DNA of 27,932 bases from Desmonostoc muscorum LEGE 12446 (GCF_015207005.2 NZ_JADEXS020000006.1:1-27932), one strand, 5' to 3'; numbered from the stretch's first letter, positions 15,844 to 23,107 are shown. Made by a program: numbers and translations. Notes: generated from the sequence alone by a model not told the origin.

Positions 15844-15921
15844 ATGTACAAGAAGCAATTGTATTTAGCCTTGGCTGGTGTCGGGGTCTGCTTCTTGCCT
15901 TTCTTCATCCCCTTAGTACCC
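15844..15921 (+). pseudogene. 5' fragment of a small membrane gene cut by the IS
   Basis: ATG 15844 opens a frame for MYKKQLYLALAGVGV followed by CFLPFFIPLVP, a signal-peptide or membrane-anchor sequence. It runs straight into the left end of the insertion element at 15922 and would stop at 15999 inside it. The rest of the gene may be lost, or may be the gene at 18019 beyond the element, which lacks its own obvious ribosome-binding site. Confidence 0.5.
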
Positions 15922-15947
15922 CTGACTTTTCACGGGATGTGGAAAAG
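15922..15947 (+). repeat. Left terminal inverted repeat of the IS
   Basis: 26 bp, perfectly inverted against 17992-18017. It begins CTGACTTTTC and ends GGAAAAG. It is the expected transposase binding and cleavage end. Confidence 0.85.
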
Positions 15948-15948
15948 G

Positions 15949-15983
15949 GGATTGGTTCGCGATAGCTGGTCGCGAACCAATCC
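15949..15983. repeat. IS palindrome copy 1
   Basis: GGATTGGTTCGCGA (15949-15962) pairs perfectly with 15970-15983 over 14 bp around the 7-nt loop TAGCTGG. It lies just inside the left end and could block read-through transcription into the transposase gene. Confidence 0.8.
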
Positions 15984-16050
15984 TCTGGACTTAAGATAAT
16001 TTGCGTCCTCTAATATTAAGGTGCTTGTAGTATCGTATTTTGGGGTGCAA

Positions 16051-17481
16051 ATGAAACTATTAGAAGCAAACCCGTACCGCGATTGTGATTTTGGTGACAA
16101 ACGTCTGACCGACAGAGCAGTGTTAATTGCGGAGGCTTTAAAAGTAAAATATGGTCATCCTCTATCAGAAATATTTCAAAGCGCTAGTGACCTCAAACGT
16201 GGCTACGAATTCTTTTCTAACCCCAAAACAACTTTTGAGAAATTGACCCAACCATCTTTTAAACAGACGGCACAAGAGATTTATGGCATACCAATAGTAT
16301 TAGCGGTAGGAGATACTACTTATCTGGATTATAAAAAAATATTAGAAAAAAGAGATGATTATGGGCCTACGGGCAATGGTGGGAACGGACTAATTTTACA
16401 TAGTTCTTTAGCACTAGACCCAGACTTTGGTCAGCCACTAGGACTATTATGGGAGAAATTGTGGCATCGACAGCACAAAGCATCTCCACCACCAGAGGAA
16501 ACATCTACGGCAAAAAAAAAGCGATTAAAAAAAGAACGTTTAATCGCCAAGAATAGAGCTTTTAAAGAGAAAGAATCTTATCGATGGGTTGAAGTTTTTC
16601 AGAAAGTAAACAAATTATTTAAAGGTTTAGAAATGCCTGATGGGGGACTACTCTCAAGAGTAATTCATGTCTTTGACCGTGAAGGAGATATTGCAGAAGT
16701 ATTCGCACTTCAACGTAAAAATAAAAATACAGGTGTAGTTGTCAGAGCCGCTCACAATCGTTGTTTAGAAGGAGAAAACTCTTATCTATGGGAGTATGTA
16801 ACATCCCAGAAAGTGCAGTTTATAAAAGAGATTGAATTACCTGAAACTAAAAAGCGAAAAGAAAGAACTGCCACCTTGGAGATCAGGTATTGTCCAGTAT
16901 CAATAAATCCTCCTTCTCGGTTAAAAAAGTCAGGCAATTTTAACGTTTACGCGCTCTTTGCAACAGAAATTAATGTGCCAGATGGATGTGAGCCAATTAC
17001 GTGGATGCTACTGACAAGCGAGTTAATAACAACACAGACAGAAGCATCTCAAATTCTTCGATGGTATACGTATCGCTGGCGGATAGAAGAATATCACAAA
17101 ATACTAAAATCTGGCTGTAAAGCGGAAAGTTACCGCTTGGCAGGGGAGAGTATGTCAACAATGTTAGGTTTTTTAACAGTGATTGCGGCACAATTACTGC
17201 GAATGACTTATCTACACCGGAATTCCCCGCACAGTTCAGCAGAATTGGTGTTAACAAAAATACAAATGGACGTGCTACTTGCTAGTACTCCACCCAAACA
17301 AAAAAAGCAGATACAGCTTACAGTTGACTGGGCAATTAGAGCAATTGCACGTCTCGGCGGATACTTAGAACATAGGAAGAATAGCCCTATTGGGATACAA
17401 GTTTTGTGGCGAGGCTGGTTGGAATTAGAAACTTTATGCCAAGGTTGGTTGCTACATGAAAATCTAAAATCAATATATTGA
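16051..17481 (+). CDS. IS4-family DDE transposase (IS50-like)
   Basis: A 476-residue transposase that cuts and joins the element ends. The N-terminal DFGDKRLTDRAVLIAEAL region resembles the DNA-binding domain of Tn5 transposase. The catalytic triad is D88 (AVGDTTYLDY), D209 (VIHVFDREGD) and E346. The IS4-family signature Y-(2)-R-(3)-E-(6)-K is complete (Y339, R342, E346, K353). A lysine-rich insertion (about 153-178) precedes the second Asp. I chose ATG 16051; the frame is open from GTG 16021. The gene appears intact and so the element may still be active. Confidence 0.93.
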   Translation: MKLLEANPYRDCDFGDKRLTDRAVLIAEALKVKYGHPLSEIFQSASDLKRGYEFFSNPKTTFEKLTQPSFKQTAQEIYGIPIVLAVGDTTYLDYKKILEKRDDYGPTGNGGNGLILHSSLALDPDFGQPLGLLWEKLWHRQHKASPPPEETSTAKKKRLKKERLIAKNRAFKEKESYRWVEVFQKVNKLFKGLEMPDGGLLSRVIHVFDREGDIAEVFALQRKNKNTGVVVRAAHNRCLEGENSYLWEYVTSQKVQFIKEIELPETKKRKERTATLEIRYCPVSINPPSRLKKSGNFNVYALFATEINVPDGCEPITWMLLTSELITTQTEASQILRWYTYRWRIEEYHKILKSGCKAESYRLAGESMSTMLGFLTVIAAQLLRMTYLHRNSPHSSAELVLTKIQMDVLLASTPPKQKKQIQLTVDWAIRAIARLGGYLEHRKNSPIGIQVLWRGWLELETLCQGWLLHENLKSIY

Positions 17482-17513
17482 TTTTAGTTACTCGCCTTTG
17501 TTAGGAGGAATAT

Positions 17514-17538
17514 GGTTCGCGACAACAAGTCGCGAATC
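17514..17538. repeat. IS palindrome copy 2
   Basis: GGTTCGCGA (17514-17522), 7-nt loop CAACAAG, then TCGCGAATC (17530-17538), a 9-bp stem with one G-T pair. It lies between the transposase gene and the passenger gene. Confidence 0.75.
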
Positions 17539-17552
17539 TAGGAGTTAATTTG

Positions 17553-17954
17553 ATGTCGAAAGACCGAAAAACCATAGCCCAAGAGGATTTACACAAGCGT
17601 ATAGATTTTGTGATCTCGATGAAGGAGCGTCTGGAACTTGAAGTAGCTGCCATACACGACTCAACGCCTGTTGCGCCACCTAGTTGTAGAATCGCTCGTT
17701 ACCTAGCAAAGGGGCGTAAAGAATTTTATTGGTACTATAAACTACATGCTACAACACCAATATTTACGACTCGAAATGATGGCAAGCTATCCAAGTACAA
17801 GCATTTAGGTAAGGCTGGTAGTCAAGCCTACATAGATGCCATTGAACAAATTACTGCAAGGACTAAAATTGAAGCTTTAGATCGTTCAATTGAGACTCTC
17901 AAACAGGGTTTAAAAGATTTAGTCGAAGAAACTTCCAAATATAATAAAGAATAA
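17553..17954 (+). CDS. IS passenger protein of unknown function
   Basis: A 133-residue protein with helical ends (DLHKRIDFVISMKERLELEV and DRSIETLKQGLKDLVEETSK) around a compact basic aromatic core (RIARYLAKGRKEFYWYYKLH, then TTRNDGKLSKYKHLGKAGS). The core resembles DUF6788-like proteins, whose role is unknown. I prefer ATG 17553, which has AGGAG at 17540-17544; a TTG at 17550 is also in frame. It lies inside the terminal repeats, bracketed by palindromes 2 and 3, and so travels with the element. It may bind the palindromes, regulate transposition or benefit the host; none of this is shown by the sequence. Confidence 0.7.
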   Translation: MSKDRKTIAQEDLHKRIDFVISMKERLELEVAAIHDSTPVAPPSCRIARYLAKGRKEFYWYYKLHATTPIFTTRNDGKLSKYKHLGKAGSQAYIDAIEQITARTKIEALDRSIETLKQGLKDLVEETSKYNKE

Positions 17955-17956
17955 CA

Positions 17957-17987
17957 AGTGGTTCGCGATAGATTATCGCGAACTACT
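17957..17987. repeat. IS palindrome copy 3
   Basis: AGTGGTTCGCGA (17957-17968), 7-nt loop TAGATTA, then 17976-17987, a 12-bp stem with one G-T pair, followed by CTTTCTTTT. It lies just inside the right end and is a likely terminator for the passenger gene. Confidence 0.75.
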
Positions 17988-17991
17988 CTTT

Positions 17992-18017
17992 CTTTTCCAC
18001 ATCCCGTGAAAAGTCAG
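17992..18017 (-). repeat. Right terminal inverted repeat of the IS
   Basis: 26 bp, the exact reverse complement of 15922-15947, ending GTGAAAAGTCAG. The next gene's ATG lies one base beyond it. Confidence 0.85.
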
Positions 18018-18018
18018 C

Positions 18019-18291
18019 ATGGTTTATGAGCTTGAAACCAAGCCTAGTGGCAAGATTGACTTGGTAGGCCAACTTTGGCAAGACTACAAGACCGCAGGGA
18101 CACGCGATCGCTCTAGTGCTGGGTTAGTTGTGATTGCGGTTTGGGTGTTCGATATTGTCACCACCTTTGCAGCTCGTAACCCATTCGACTACACAGCCCC
18201 ATTCATGATTTTGGGTTGCATCTTATTTAATATCGGCACAATGATGGCGGGTGAAATTGGGTTTGCCATCTGGCGATTGACTAAAGATTAA
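18019..18291 (+). CDS. Small two-helix membrane protein, possibly 5'-truncated
   Basis: A 90-residue protein with a polar N-terminus (KPSGKIDLVGQLWQDYKTAG) and two membrane helices (about residues 34-50 and 62-84: GLVVIAVWVFDIVTTF; MILGCILFNIGTMMAGEIGF). The ATG lies one base outside the right end of the insertion element, and the sequence before it is terminal repeat with no good ribosome-binding site, so the original start may have been lost. It precedes the membrane ATPase gene in the same direction and may work with it. No family recognised. Confidence 0.55.
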   Translation: MVYELETKPSGKIDLVGQLWQDYKTAGTRDRSSAGLVVIAVWVFDIVTTFAARNPFDYTAPFMILGCILFNIGTMMAGEIGFAIWRLTKD

Positions 18292-18296
18292 AGCTC

Positions 18297-18330
18297 GTGC
18301 CGCTCAACAACTATCTTCGTCGAGCGGCAC
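18297..18330 (+). promoter_or_regulatory. Hairpin in the ATPase gene leader
   Basis: GTGCCGCTC (18297-18305) and GAGCGGCAC (18322-18330) form a perfect 9-bp stem with a 16-nt loop, 5 bp after the previous stop. The GTG in its left arm is an in-frame possible start for the ATPase, but burial in the stem makes the ATG at 18357 more likely. There is no T-run, so attenuation or mRNA processing is as likely as termination. Confidence 0.5.
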
Positions 18331-18356
18331 TCACTACTCAACAGGGCATTTGTTTT

Positions 18357-20258
18357 ATGCAAAGTAACAATATCCCAAAAATTACAACCAAAGAAACTGA
18401 ACATTTGCGCGAATCATATCCTAGCTTGTCTCACTTGGAAGCCGGAAATCTCGCCCAATGGCTGCAAGAGAGAAAAGAGCAATTGTTTGAAATGGCCCGA
18501 GTTTCTGAGAACGAAGCAGACATGACCCGTGTACTTGGTTTGCTGGCTGGGGGGATTGGAGCGGTTTGTTATGCGGTCAATCCTTTGGCGGTAGTTGGTG
18601 GTTTAATTGGCGGTGCTGCGTGGTTATGGTTTGTTGTCGAACACTCCAATCGCACTAAAGAAATTGCACCAATACCATTTGTACGTGGCAACTTTATAGA
18701 CGCTCTAGCTCGTACCGGTGACTATGATACTCGGAGCAATTATCAAGCGGATCATCTTGCTAATACCGTTAAATTTCTAGAGCGACAATCAGCAGAAGAG
18801 TACGCCTTTCTTCATGCTGAATTTGAAAATATTGTCCAGTATTTAACCCAAGTTGAGCCAGGAAAACGTTTTTATGCTTATCGCTGGATGTTTGGCTGGT
18901 TTGGCAAGCTCAAGGGTCGTCAGCTACCCACTTATCAAAGTATGGCTCTCCATTTACAAGATGTGACGATTGACAGTCGGGTGAATCGGTTGGAGGTAAG
19001 CGCCATCGCACAAGCTCAAATCCAGTTACCACCAACCGTAGATATTAAGCAATTAACTTCACCACAGATAGATATTCGCCACAGTCCCCAAGCTTCGGAA
19101 TTTTCTAGACCTACAGAATTACAGCCATCAGCTAATGGGCTTGTACCAGAGACTATAACTCATCTCCCTCTGGCGAATAGAGCAAACGCACTCATCGCGG
19201 CTTTAACTCAAAGTGGTTTCCAAATAGAAGACATGATGAGTTCCCAGGTGATAGCGATCGCTGGCACTCAGCGAGGTGGTAAGGGAACCTTAGCAGCAAT
19301 CTTGGCAACATTATCTCTAGCTTTAGATTCGGGATTAAACACCCAATACTTTACAGCCGGGGTGGATGTTTACCCCTTTAGTTGCAATCTGATTTCTGCT
19401 CTTAAATACCCTGAAAAAGATGCGGACGGGGCAGATAAACTAGTCGCCCGTGACTTGCTTAAATTTCTTAAAGGCTTAGATGCAAGTGAACCTTACTCCC
19501 ACAAAAACTTACTTCTTGTGATTGATGAGGCGATGCGGTTGCTGTCCCTACTTGATGAGAGCGATCGCACCTGGGCTATCCAATATCTGCTGAGTCGCTT
19601 CGCCAAATGTGGCGGTACATTAATCATTGTCTTGCATGGCTCAAACTTAACTTCTGTGGTTGGCAAGGCCACAGCAGGACTAGCAGACACCTTTAAGCAA
19701 TCGGTTAACTTCATTGGTTGTGTAGCTCAGTCTGTCAGCGCTGGTGGATTGCGAAAAATTAATGTTGCTAGTGGGGAATATTTCAAAGCCAACCCTAATA
19801 ACTTTGCCGAACCTGTTAGCGGTGGCAATCTCGGCATGATTCCTGACTGGCTAAAGATAGAGTTACACCCAGGAAATGGTCAGCCAGATCCAGCAAGAAC
19901 ATTACTCAAATTCTTCCCGGAACTGGTGCAGCATCACCAGCCAGCAGTTATGCCCAGAGGGGAGAAAATTGCACCAGATGACGCAGTAAATTTTCTGGAG
20001 TCTATTTTCTCAAAGCCTACCCAAGAGGTTGAAATTGCAGAGATAGAATTCGTGAGTATTTCTGAGGTTGATTTGTCGCAGATTTTAAACATTGTTACTT
20101 CAGCCGTTACAACACCAGTCAGCTTTGCTGCGATTAGAAATAGCCGAAAGTGGGGTGAAGATAAACCTAGCGTTCGCTATTTAAGGAGTGCGATTGCACA
20201 ACTTATAGAATCCAACCAATTGAAAGGTAGCGAGAAGTTAGGGTTTACTGCTTTTTAA
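18357..20258 (+). CDS. Membrane-anchored P-loop ATPase (coupling-protein-like)
   Basis: A 633-residue protein with a polar N-terminus, a hydrophobic double pass (about residues 59-94: LGLLAGGIGAVCYAV, LAVVGGLIGGAAWLWFVV), a linker, and a P-loop domain with Walker A GTQRGGKGT (303-311) and Walker B NLLLVIDEA (384-392), followed by TLIIVLHGSN as a sensor-like strand. Membrane helices ahead of an ATPase resemble type IV coupling proteins that bring relaxase-bound DNA to a secretion channel, but the usual TraD/VirD4 signatures are not evident. The C-terminus (about 560-630) looks like a winged-helix domain. The neighbouring mobilisation genes favour a transfer role; a segregation ATPase is the alternative. 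The frame is also open from GTG 18297, inside the hairpin. Confidence 0.7.
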   Translation: MQSNNIPKITTKETEHLRESYPSLSHLEAGNLAQWLQERKEQLFEMARVSENEADMTRVLGLLAGGIGAVCYAVNPLAVVGGLIGGAAWLWFVVEHSNRTKEIAPIPFVRGNFIDALARTGDYDTRSNYQADHLANTVKFLERQSAEEYAFLHAEFENIVQYLTQVEPGKRFYAYRWMFGWFGKLKGRQLPTYQSMALHLQDVTIDSRVNRLEVSAIAQAQIQLPPTVDIKQLTSPQIDIRHSPQASEFSRPTELQPSANGLVPETITHLPLANRANALIAALTQSGFQIEDMMSSQVIAIAGTQRGGKGTLAAILATLSLALDSGLNTQYFTAGVDVYPFSCNLISALKYPEKDADGADKLVARDLLKFLKGLDASEPYSHKNLLLVIDEAMRLLSLLDESDRTWAIQYLLSRFAKCGGTLIIVLHGSNLTSVVGKATAGLADTFKQSVNFIGCVAQSVSAGGLRKINVASGEYFKANPNNFAEPVSGGNLGMIPDWLKIELHPGNGQPDPARTLLKFFPELVQHHQPAVMPRGEKIAPDDAVNFLESIFSKPTQEVEIAEIEFVSISEVDLSQILNIVTSAVTTPVSFAAIRNSRKWGEDKPSVRYLRSAIAQLIESNQLKGSEKLGFTAF

Positions 20259-20327
20259 TATCACTGCTATCTCAAAAAGCCATTTAGTTACACTGATATC
20301 AAAGACATCAACCACAGATATCAAGAC

Positions 20328-20374
20328 AGCAGTATTGGTTAGGGATAGCTGGACTATCCCTAACCAATACTGCT
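20328..20374. terminator. Bidirectional terminator hairpin
   Basis: A perfect 21-bp stem (20328-20348 with 20354-20374) closes a 5-nt loop CTGGA. It begins AGCAGTATTGG, with TTTATAT after the right arm. It lies between the stop codons of two convergent genes (20258 and 20410), as expected for a shared terminator. Confidence 0.85.
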
Positions 20375-20409
20375 TTATATCAGTAAATTAATTGGCATTA
20401 GCTACTGGA

Positions 20410-21165
20410 TTATCTTCTACCTCGTTTTTGATTCGAGTCACTACCTAGATATCGTTCAACGCGCTGTAACTTGGTATTAGTAAAACCAGTACGCTGCCAT
20501 ATAGCTTGTAGATAGTTATTGAAATCATTCGAGATTTTTACCGGAATAAATTGATTGAGTGCGAAGAACATTGACAAAGCAAACATTGTAGTAATCAACC
20601 CCATCATTCCATATTGGCTTAGGGGTTCAGAGCGATAAACCTCTTTCTCTATGGTGATGGGTTTGGGGGGAGGGGTGTTCTTCAACTCCTGAATCACCAT
20701 AGTCAAGTTCTGAGTGTGAATCAACAGGTCGTTCCAGTTCGACTTCAACTGCGAGATTTCGGTCTTTAACCCTTTGAATTCTAAGCTCTCTAATGTCGAT
20801 GAGGATTTGCTTATACTCTGTGACTGACTCAGTAAGTGAGTTAATTCTTGCTTCAAATTCTCGTTGCTCTGCTCGAACTCGTTCCAAGAGAGATTCTGAT
20901 TCTTCAATTCCCCCGTCAGCATCTCGATTGTCACCATTGCTTTGCTGAGGAGTTGATTCTGAATTAAATTCGTTTGCGCCCATGCTTGTAACTCTGCCCT
21001 ATCTCTTTCGCGTTCAGTTTTCTGTGATTGCTTAAAATTTTCAAACTCTCTATATAATCTGCCCAATGCTATCTTCACCTCACCCAGGTCACTGCTCTCT
21101 ATTGAATCGGCAGTTTCAGAATGAGGATTGCTGTGATTGCCGTTGCCATTATTATTGTTGCTCAT
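20410..21165 (-). CDS. Coiled-coil protein with one C-terminal membrane helix
   Basis: A 251-residue protein starting MSNNNNGNGNHSN, with a long heptad-rich coiled coil (about residues 30-180: VKIALGRLYREFENFKQSQK, NEFEQSNENLKQELTHLLSQ), a proline-rich joint (TPPPKP), one membrane helix (about 187-208: MMGLITTMFALSMFFALNQF) and a basic tail ending KRGRR. I chose ATG 21165, which overlaps the upstream MinD-like gene by 14 nt; the frame is open to 21255. It could serve as a membrane tether for the MinD-like ATPase. No family recognised; transfer or membrane-anchoring roles are inferred from context. Confidence 0.7.
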   Translation of the reverse strand: MSNNNNGNGNHSNPHSETADSIESSDLGEVKIALGRLYREFENFKQSQKTERERDRAELQAWAQTNLIQNQLLSKAMVTIEMLTGELKNQNLSWNEFEQSNENLKQELTHLLSQSQSISKSSSTLESLEFKGLKTEISQLKSNWNDLLIHTQNLTMVIQELKNTPPPKPITIEKEVYRSEPLSQYGMMGLITTMFALSMFFALNQFIPVKISNDFNNYLQAIWQRTGFTNTKLQRVERYLGSDSNQKRGRR

Positions 21166-21970
21166 TAGTTTTCTTTTGACCCCGACGAGAAGTAGACGCA
21201 GTGGCTTTTGCTTGTTTTGAAGTTGTAGTGTTCGACTCAGCAGGAACCACAACAAGAGGTTGCTGCAACCCTAAATAATCCCCAGCCTTTTCAAGCTCTG
21301 GTTTAGCCTGATCTAAAAACCCACTCACTAGCAGGTAATCCCCAAAAGGAAAACCATTCTCTTCAGTCGCAGCCGAGTAAGGTAGACCTTTCTCTGTCAA
21401 CGTGTCAAAGGTCGAGTAGTCTAGCTCTGGCATCTCTATTTCTATACCTTTTAGTTCGGCTATAGCTGCCGATGTTTTGCTGTTCTCCCAGCGCTGAAAA
21501 CCTGAACCTTTATCCCAGCACAGATTTTTTACCACCACATAATCAGCTTTATCACCACAGAACTCAGCCATAGTTTTTAAGCTAGTGATCACTGAATAAC
21601 CAAGGTTAAGCACAGTCACCAGCGTTACCCGATAACCTAAATCCCCTGCAATCTTGAATAGCCCAAACTTACTGATAATCTCCCTAGTTTTATTGCTTGA
21701 TGCCCCCGGCATATCTACTATTACTGAGTCGGGTGATTCGGCTTTGATTTCCGTAAAGAAGCGTTTCGCCTCTGCCACCTCTAGGAAATTCAGCAGCCTT
21801 ACCCCTGAGCCAAAGTTTTGATAATACTCATACAGTTCTGGATTCTCTGTATCAGCGTCATAAGCTAGATAGTTAATGCTTTTATTGTGCATTACATCCA
21901 ATAGCAAGCGAGTAAAGGCAGTCTTACCTGTACCACCCTTGCCCCCTAGTATCATCACGATACGTTTCAT
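21152..21970 (-). CDS. MinD/ParA-like ATPase of the mobilisation operon
   Basis: A 272-residue deviant Walker ATPase: GGKGGTGKTAFTR (residues 9-21), a YDADTENPELY segment (37-47) replacing the usual DxDPQ, and Walker B SVIVDMPG (D86). The C-terminus (about 235-272) is Ser/Thr/Lys-rich. ParA-like proteins such as MobD/TraL-type ATPases occur in conjugative and mobilisation operons, probably positioning the transfer complex. It overlaps the upstream gene by 4 nt (ATGA) and the downstream coiled-coil gene by 14 nt, so the three form a tight operon. AGGAG lies 6 nt before its ATG. Confidence 0.82.
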   Translation of the reverse strand: MKRIVMILGGKGGTGKTAFTRLLLDVMHNKSINYLAYDADTENPELYEYYQNFGSGVRLLNFLEVAEAKRFFTEIKAESPDSVIVDMPGASSNKTREIISKFGLFKIAGDLGYRVTLVTVLNLGYSVITSLKTMAEFCGDKADYVVVKNLCWDKGSGFQRWENSKTSAAIAELKGIEIEMPELDYSTFDTLTEKGLPYSAATEENGFPFGDYLLVSGFLDQAKPELEKAGDYLGLQQPLVVVPAESNTTTSKQAKATASTSRRGQKKTNEQQ

Positions 21971-22470
21971 AATTCACTCCTATCAGTGATATTAAATTGG
22001 GAAGAAGTATTAGGAGTTGTTTTCTTTCGTTTACTAGTTTTAGATGATGATGAGCCGGATGGTTCACTGCTATCAATTGGTGAACTATCCGGTTCTACTG
22101 GTAAAGCCGAGTCATTATTTGAGGTTGATGAATCAGTTAATTCTGGCTCGGAGTCAGAATTAACTGATTCATCAACCGCTTTAGATGATGATGAATTACT
22201 TGAATTATTATCATTTGTTGTTGTTGCCTTTTTATGAAAACTCTTCAGACCACTGGCCGCCAGTTCTACCCCATGACCTTTAAACACATCAGAAACATCG
22301 TCATAAGAGTAGCCAGCGTCTAACATATCTTGAATAGGTTTAGCCAAACTGAGAACTAAATCTGACAGGCTGATAGTTTTAGGAGTCGCGGCTTTCTGTT
22401 TGAGACTGGTTTGAATATCTTCGATTTTTGATAAAGGGACAGCTTTCGGTTTGCGCGACATATTCAGCAT
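21967..22470 (-). CDS. Ser/Asp-rich mobilisation-operon protein with HTH-like core
   Basis: A 167-residue protein. Residues about 35-80 (LSDLVLSLAKPIQDMLDAGY, SYDDVSDVFKGHGVELAASG, LKSFHKK) follow the pattern of small helix-turn-helix transfer proteins (TraK/MobC-like 'GYSY.DVS' helices). The rest is a low-complexity Ser/Asp/Asn/Lys tail. The start is ATG 22470, or ATG 22461 (MSRKPKAV); neither has an ideal ribosome-binding site. A 23-bp perfect inverted repeat lies inside the coding sequence of the tail. It is the first gene of the minus-strand operon and is divergent from mobC. Confidence 0.6.
   Translation of the reverse strand: MLNMSRKPKAVPLSKIEDIQTSLKQKAATPKTISLSDLVLSLAKPIQDMLDAGYSYDDVSDVFKGHGVELAASGLKSFHKKATTTNDNNSSNSSSSKAVDESVNSDSEPELTDSSTSNNDSALPVEPDSSPIDSSEPSGSSSSKTSKRKKTTPNTSSQFNITDRSEL
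22123..22177. repeat. 23-bp perfect inverted repeat inside a coding region
   Basis: The arms 22123-22145 (GGTTGATGAATCAGTTAATT and three more bases) and 22155-22177 are exact reverse complements around 9 nt, and pairing can continue through G-T, C-G and T-A to a CGG tip. It encodes part of the Ser/Asp tail of the first mobilisation-operon protein, so it must satisfy both protein and DNA/RNA roles. Confidence 0.85.
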
Positions 22471-22873
22471 TAGTAATAAATTACTCCATTGTAAAAAAAA
22501 CGTGGTCAGAAAAAGTTTAAGTTTCTTGTCGTGATGTGACGAATATCAACAGAAAAGGGTTTGTATCTTCGTGAGGTAGACTAGTCTAAAAAAGCAGTTA
22601 CCCATGAATCAACATTCTGATATCAAAGGGTGTTGCAGCATTGCTAAACAGACCCAGCCCTCGGTTACACCGAGGAAATTGCAGAGAGTCACTCGTGGTT
22701 CGCCACAGTCTCGGACTCCCCCAGTCTCCCGTTGTGCCCCCTGGTTCTGGTTGACCCTAACCTGTCGTGGGGGCATAGGCAAGCAATACGCCGTAACGCA
22801 CTTTGTGCTACTTTACCCTCCGGGTAAAGCGGCGTGTTTGCTTGTTGGGGGTGTCCCCCAAACCCCCGGAAAC

Positions 22874-22908
22874 GAAGTCGGAATTAGGAAGTCAGAAGTC
22901 GGAAGTAA
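22874..22908 (+). repeat. Heptanucleotide tandem repeats (STRR-like), set 1
   Basis: Five consecutive 7-mers: GAAGTCG, GAATTAG, GAAGTCA, GAAGTCG, GAAGTAA. Short tandemly repeated heptanucleotides are a known feature of heterocystous cyanobacterial genomes. A second set lies in the opposite orientation at 23006-23033. Confidence 0.75.
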
Positions 22909-23005
22909 AGTTAGTAAATGGGGATTTTAACCTCAACTTAAAACTAGTAAATTATAGGAAATGAGATTTAAAACCTTTCATTCAGCAATAGAAATTTGTC
23001 ACCTC

Positions 23006-23033
23006 CGACTTCCGACTTCCTACTTCCGACTTC
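23006..23033 (-). repeat. Heptanucleotide tandem repeats (STRR-like), set 2
   Basis: On the minus strand: GAAGTCG, GAAGTAG, GAAGTCG, GAAGTCG, with a diverged fifth unit (GAGGTGA) towards 22999. It is inverted relative to set 1, about 97 bp away, so the two can pair as a long hairpin. Confidence 0.75.
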
Positions 23034-23043
23034 ATTAAATGTT

Positions 23044-23107
23044 CCGGGTTATTCGCCTAAGAAGCTCGGCGCTCCGCGCCTAACGCAGCGGAGCGCGAAT
23101 AACCCGG
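23044..23107. other. Nested palindrome, candidate origin of transfer
   Basis: The outer arms CCGGGTTATTC (23044-23054) and GAATAACCCGG (23097-23107) enclose the inner arms GCGCTCCGC (23069-23077) and GCGGAGCGC (23088-23096). It lies 41 bp upstream of mobC, where oriT commonly sits in mobilisable plasmids. No known nic consensus is recognised, so the assignment rests on position and structure. Confidence 0.45.

Larger units (their letters stand above)
15922..18017 (+). mobile_element. IS50-like IS4-family element with passenger gene
   Basis: A 2096-bp element bounded by perfect 26-bp terminal inverted repeats that start CTGACTTTTCACGGG, sharing the first six bases (CTGACT) with IS50/Tn5 ends. 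It contains a full-length DDE transposase, a downstream gene of unknown function and three copies of a palindrome (GGTTCGCGA-N7-TCGCGAACC type), two near the ends and one between the genes. The flanks TTAGTACCC and CATGGTTTA show no target duplication, so one flank may have been deleted or rearranged after insertion. Confidence 0.85.

Noticed and set aside
22604..22930. A 108-codon plus-strand open frame
   Set aside because: Its translation is low in normal protein features and covers a hairpin and heptanucleotide repeats; no ribosome-binding site. Treated as non-coding.
23078..23084. GCCTAAC, identical to an integron attC core half-site
   Set aside because: No matching GTTRRRY half-site at the proper distance and no integron integrase; the word is also part of common cyanobacterial palindromes.
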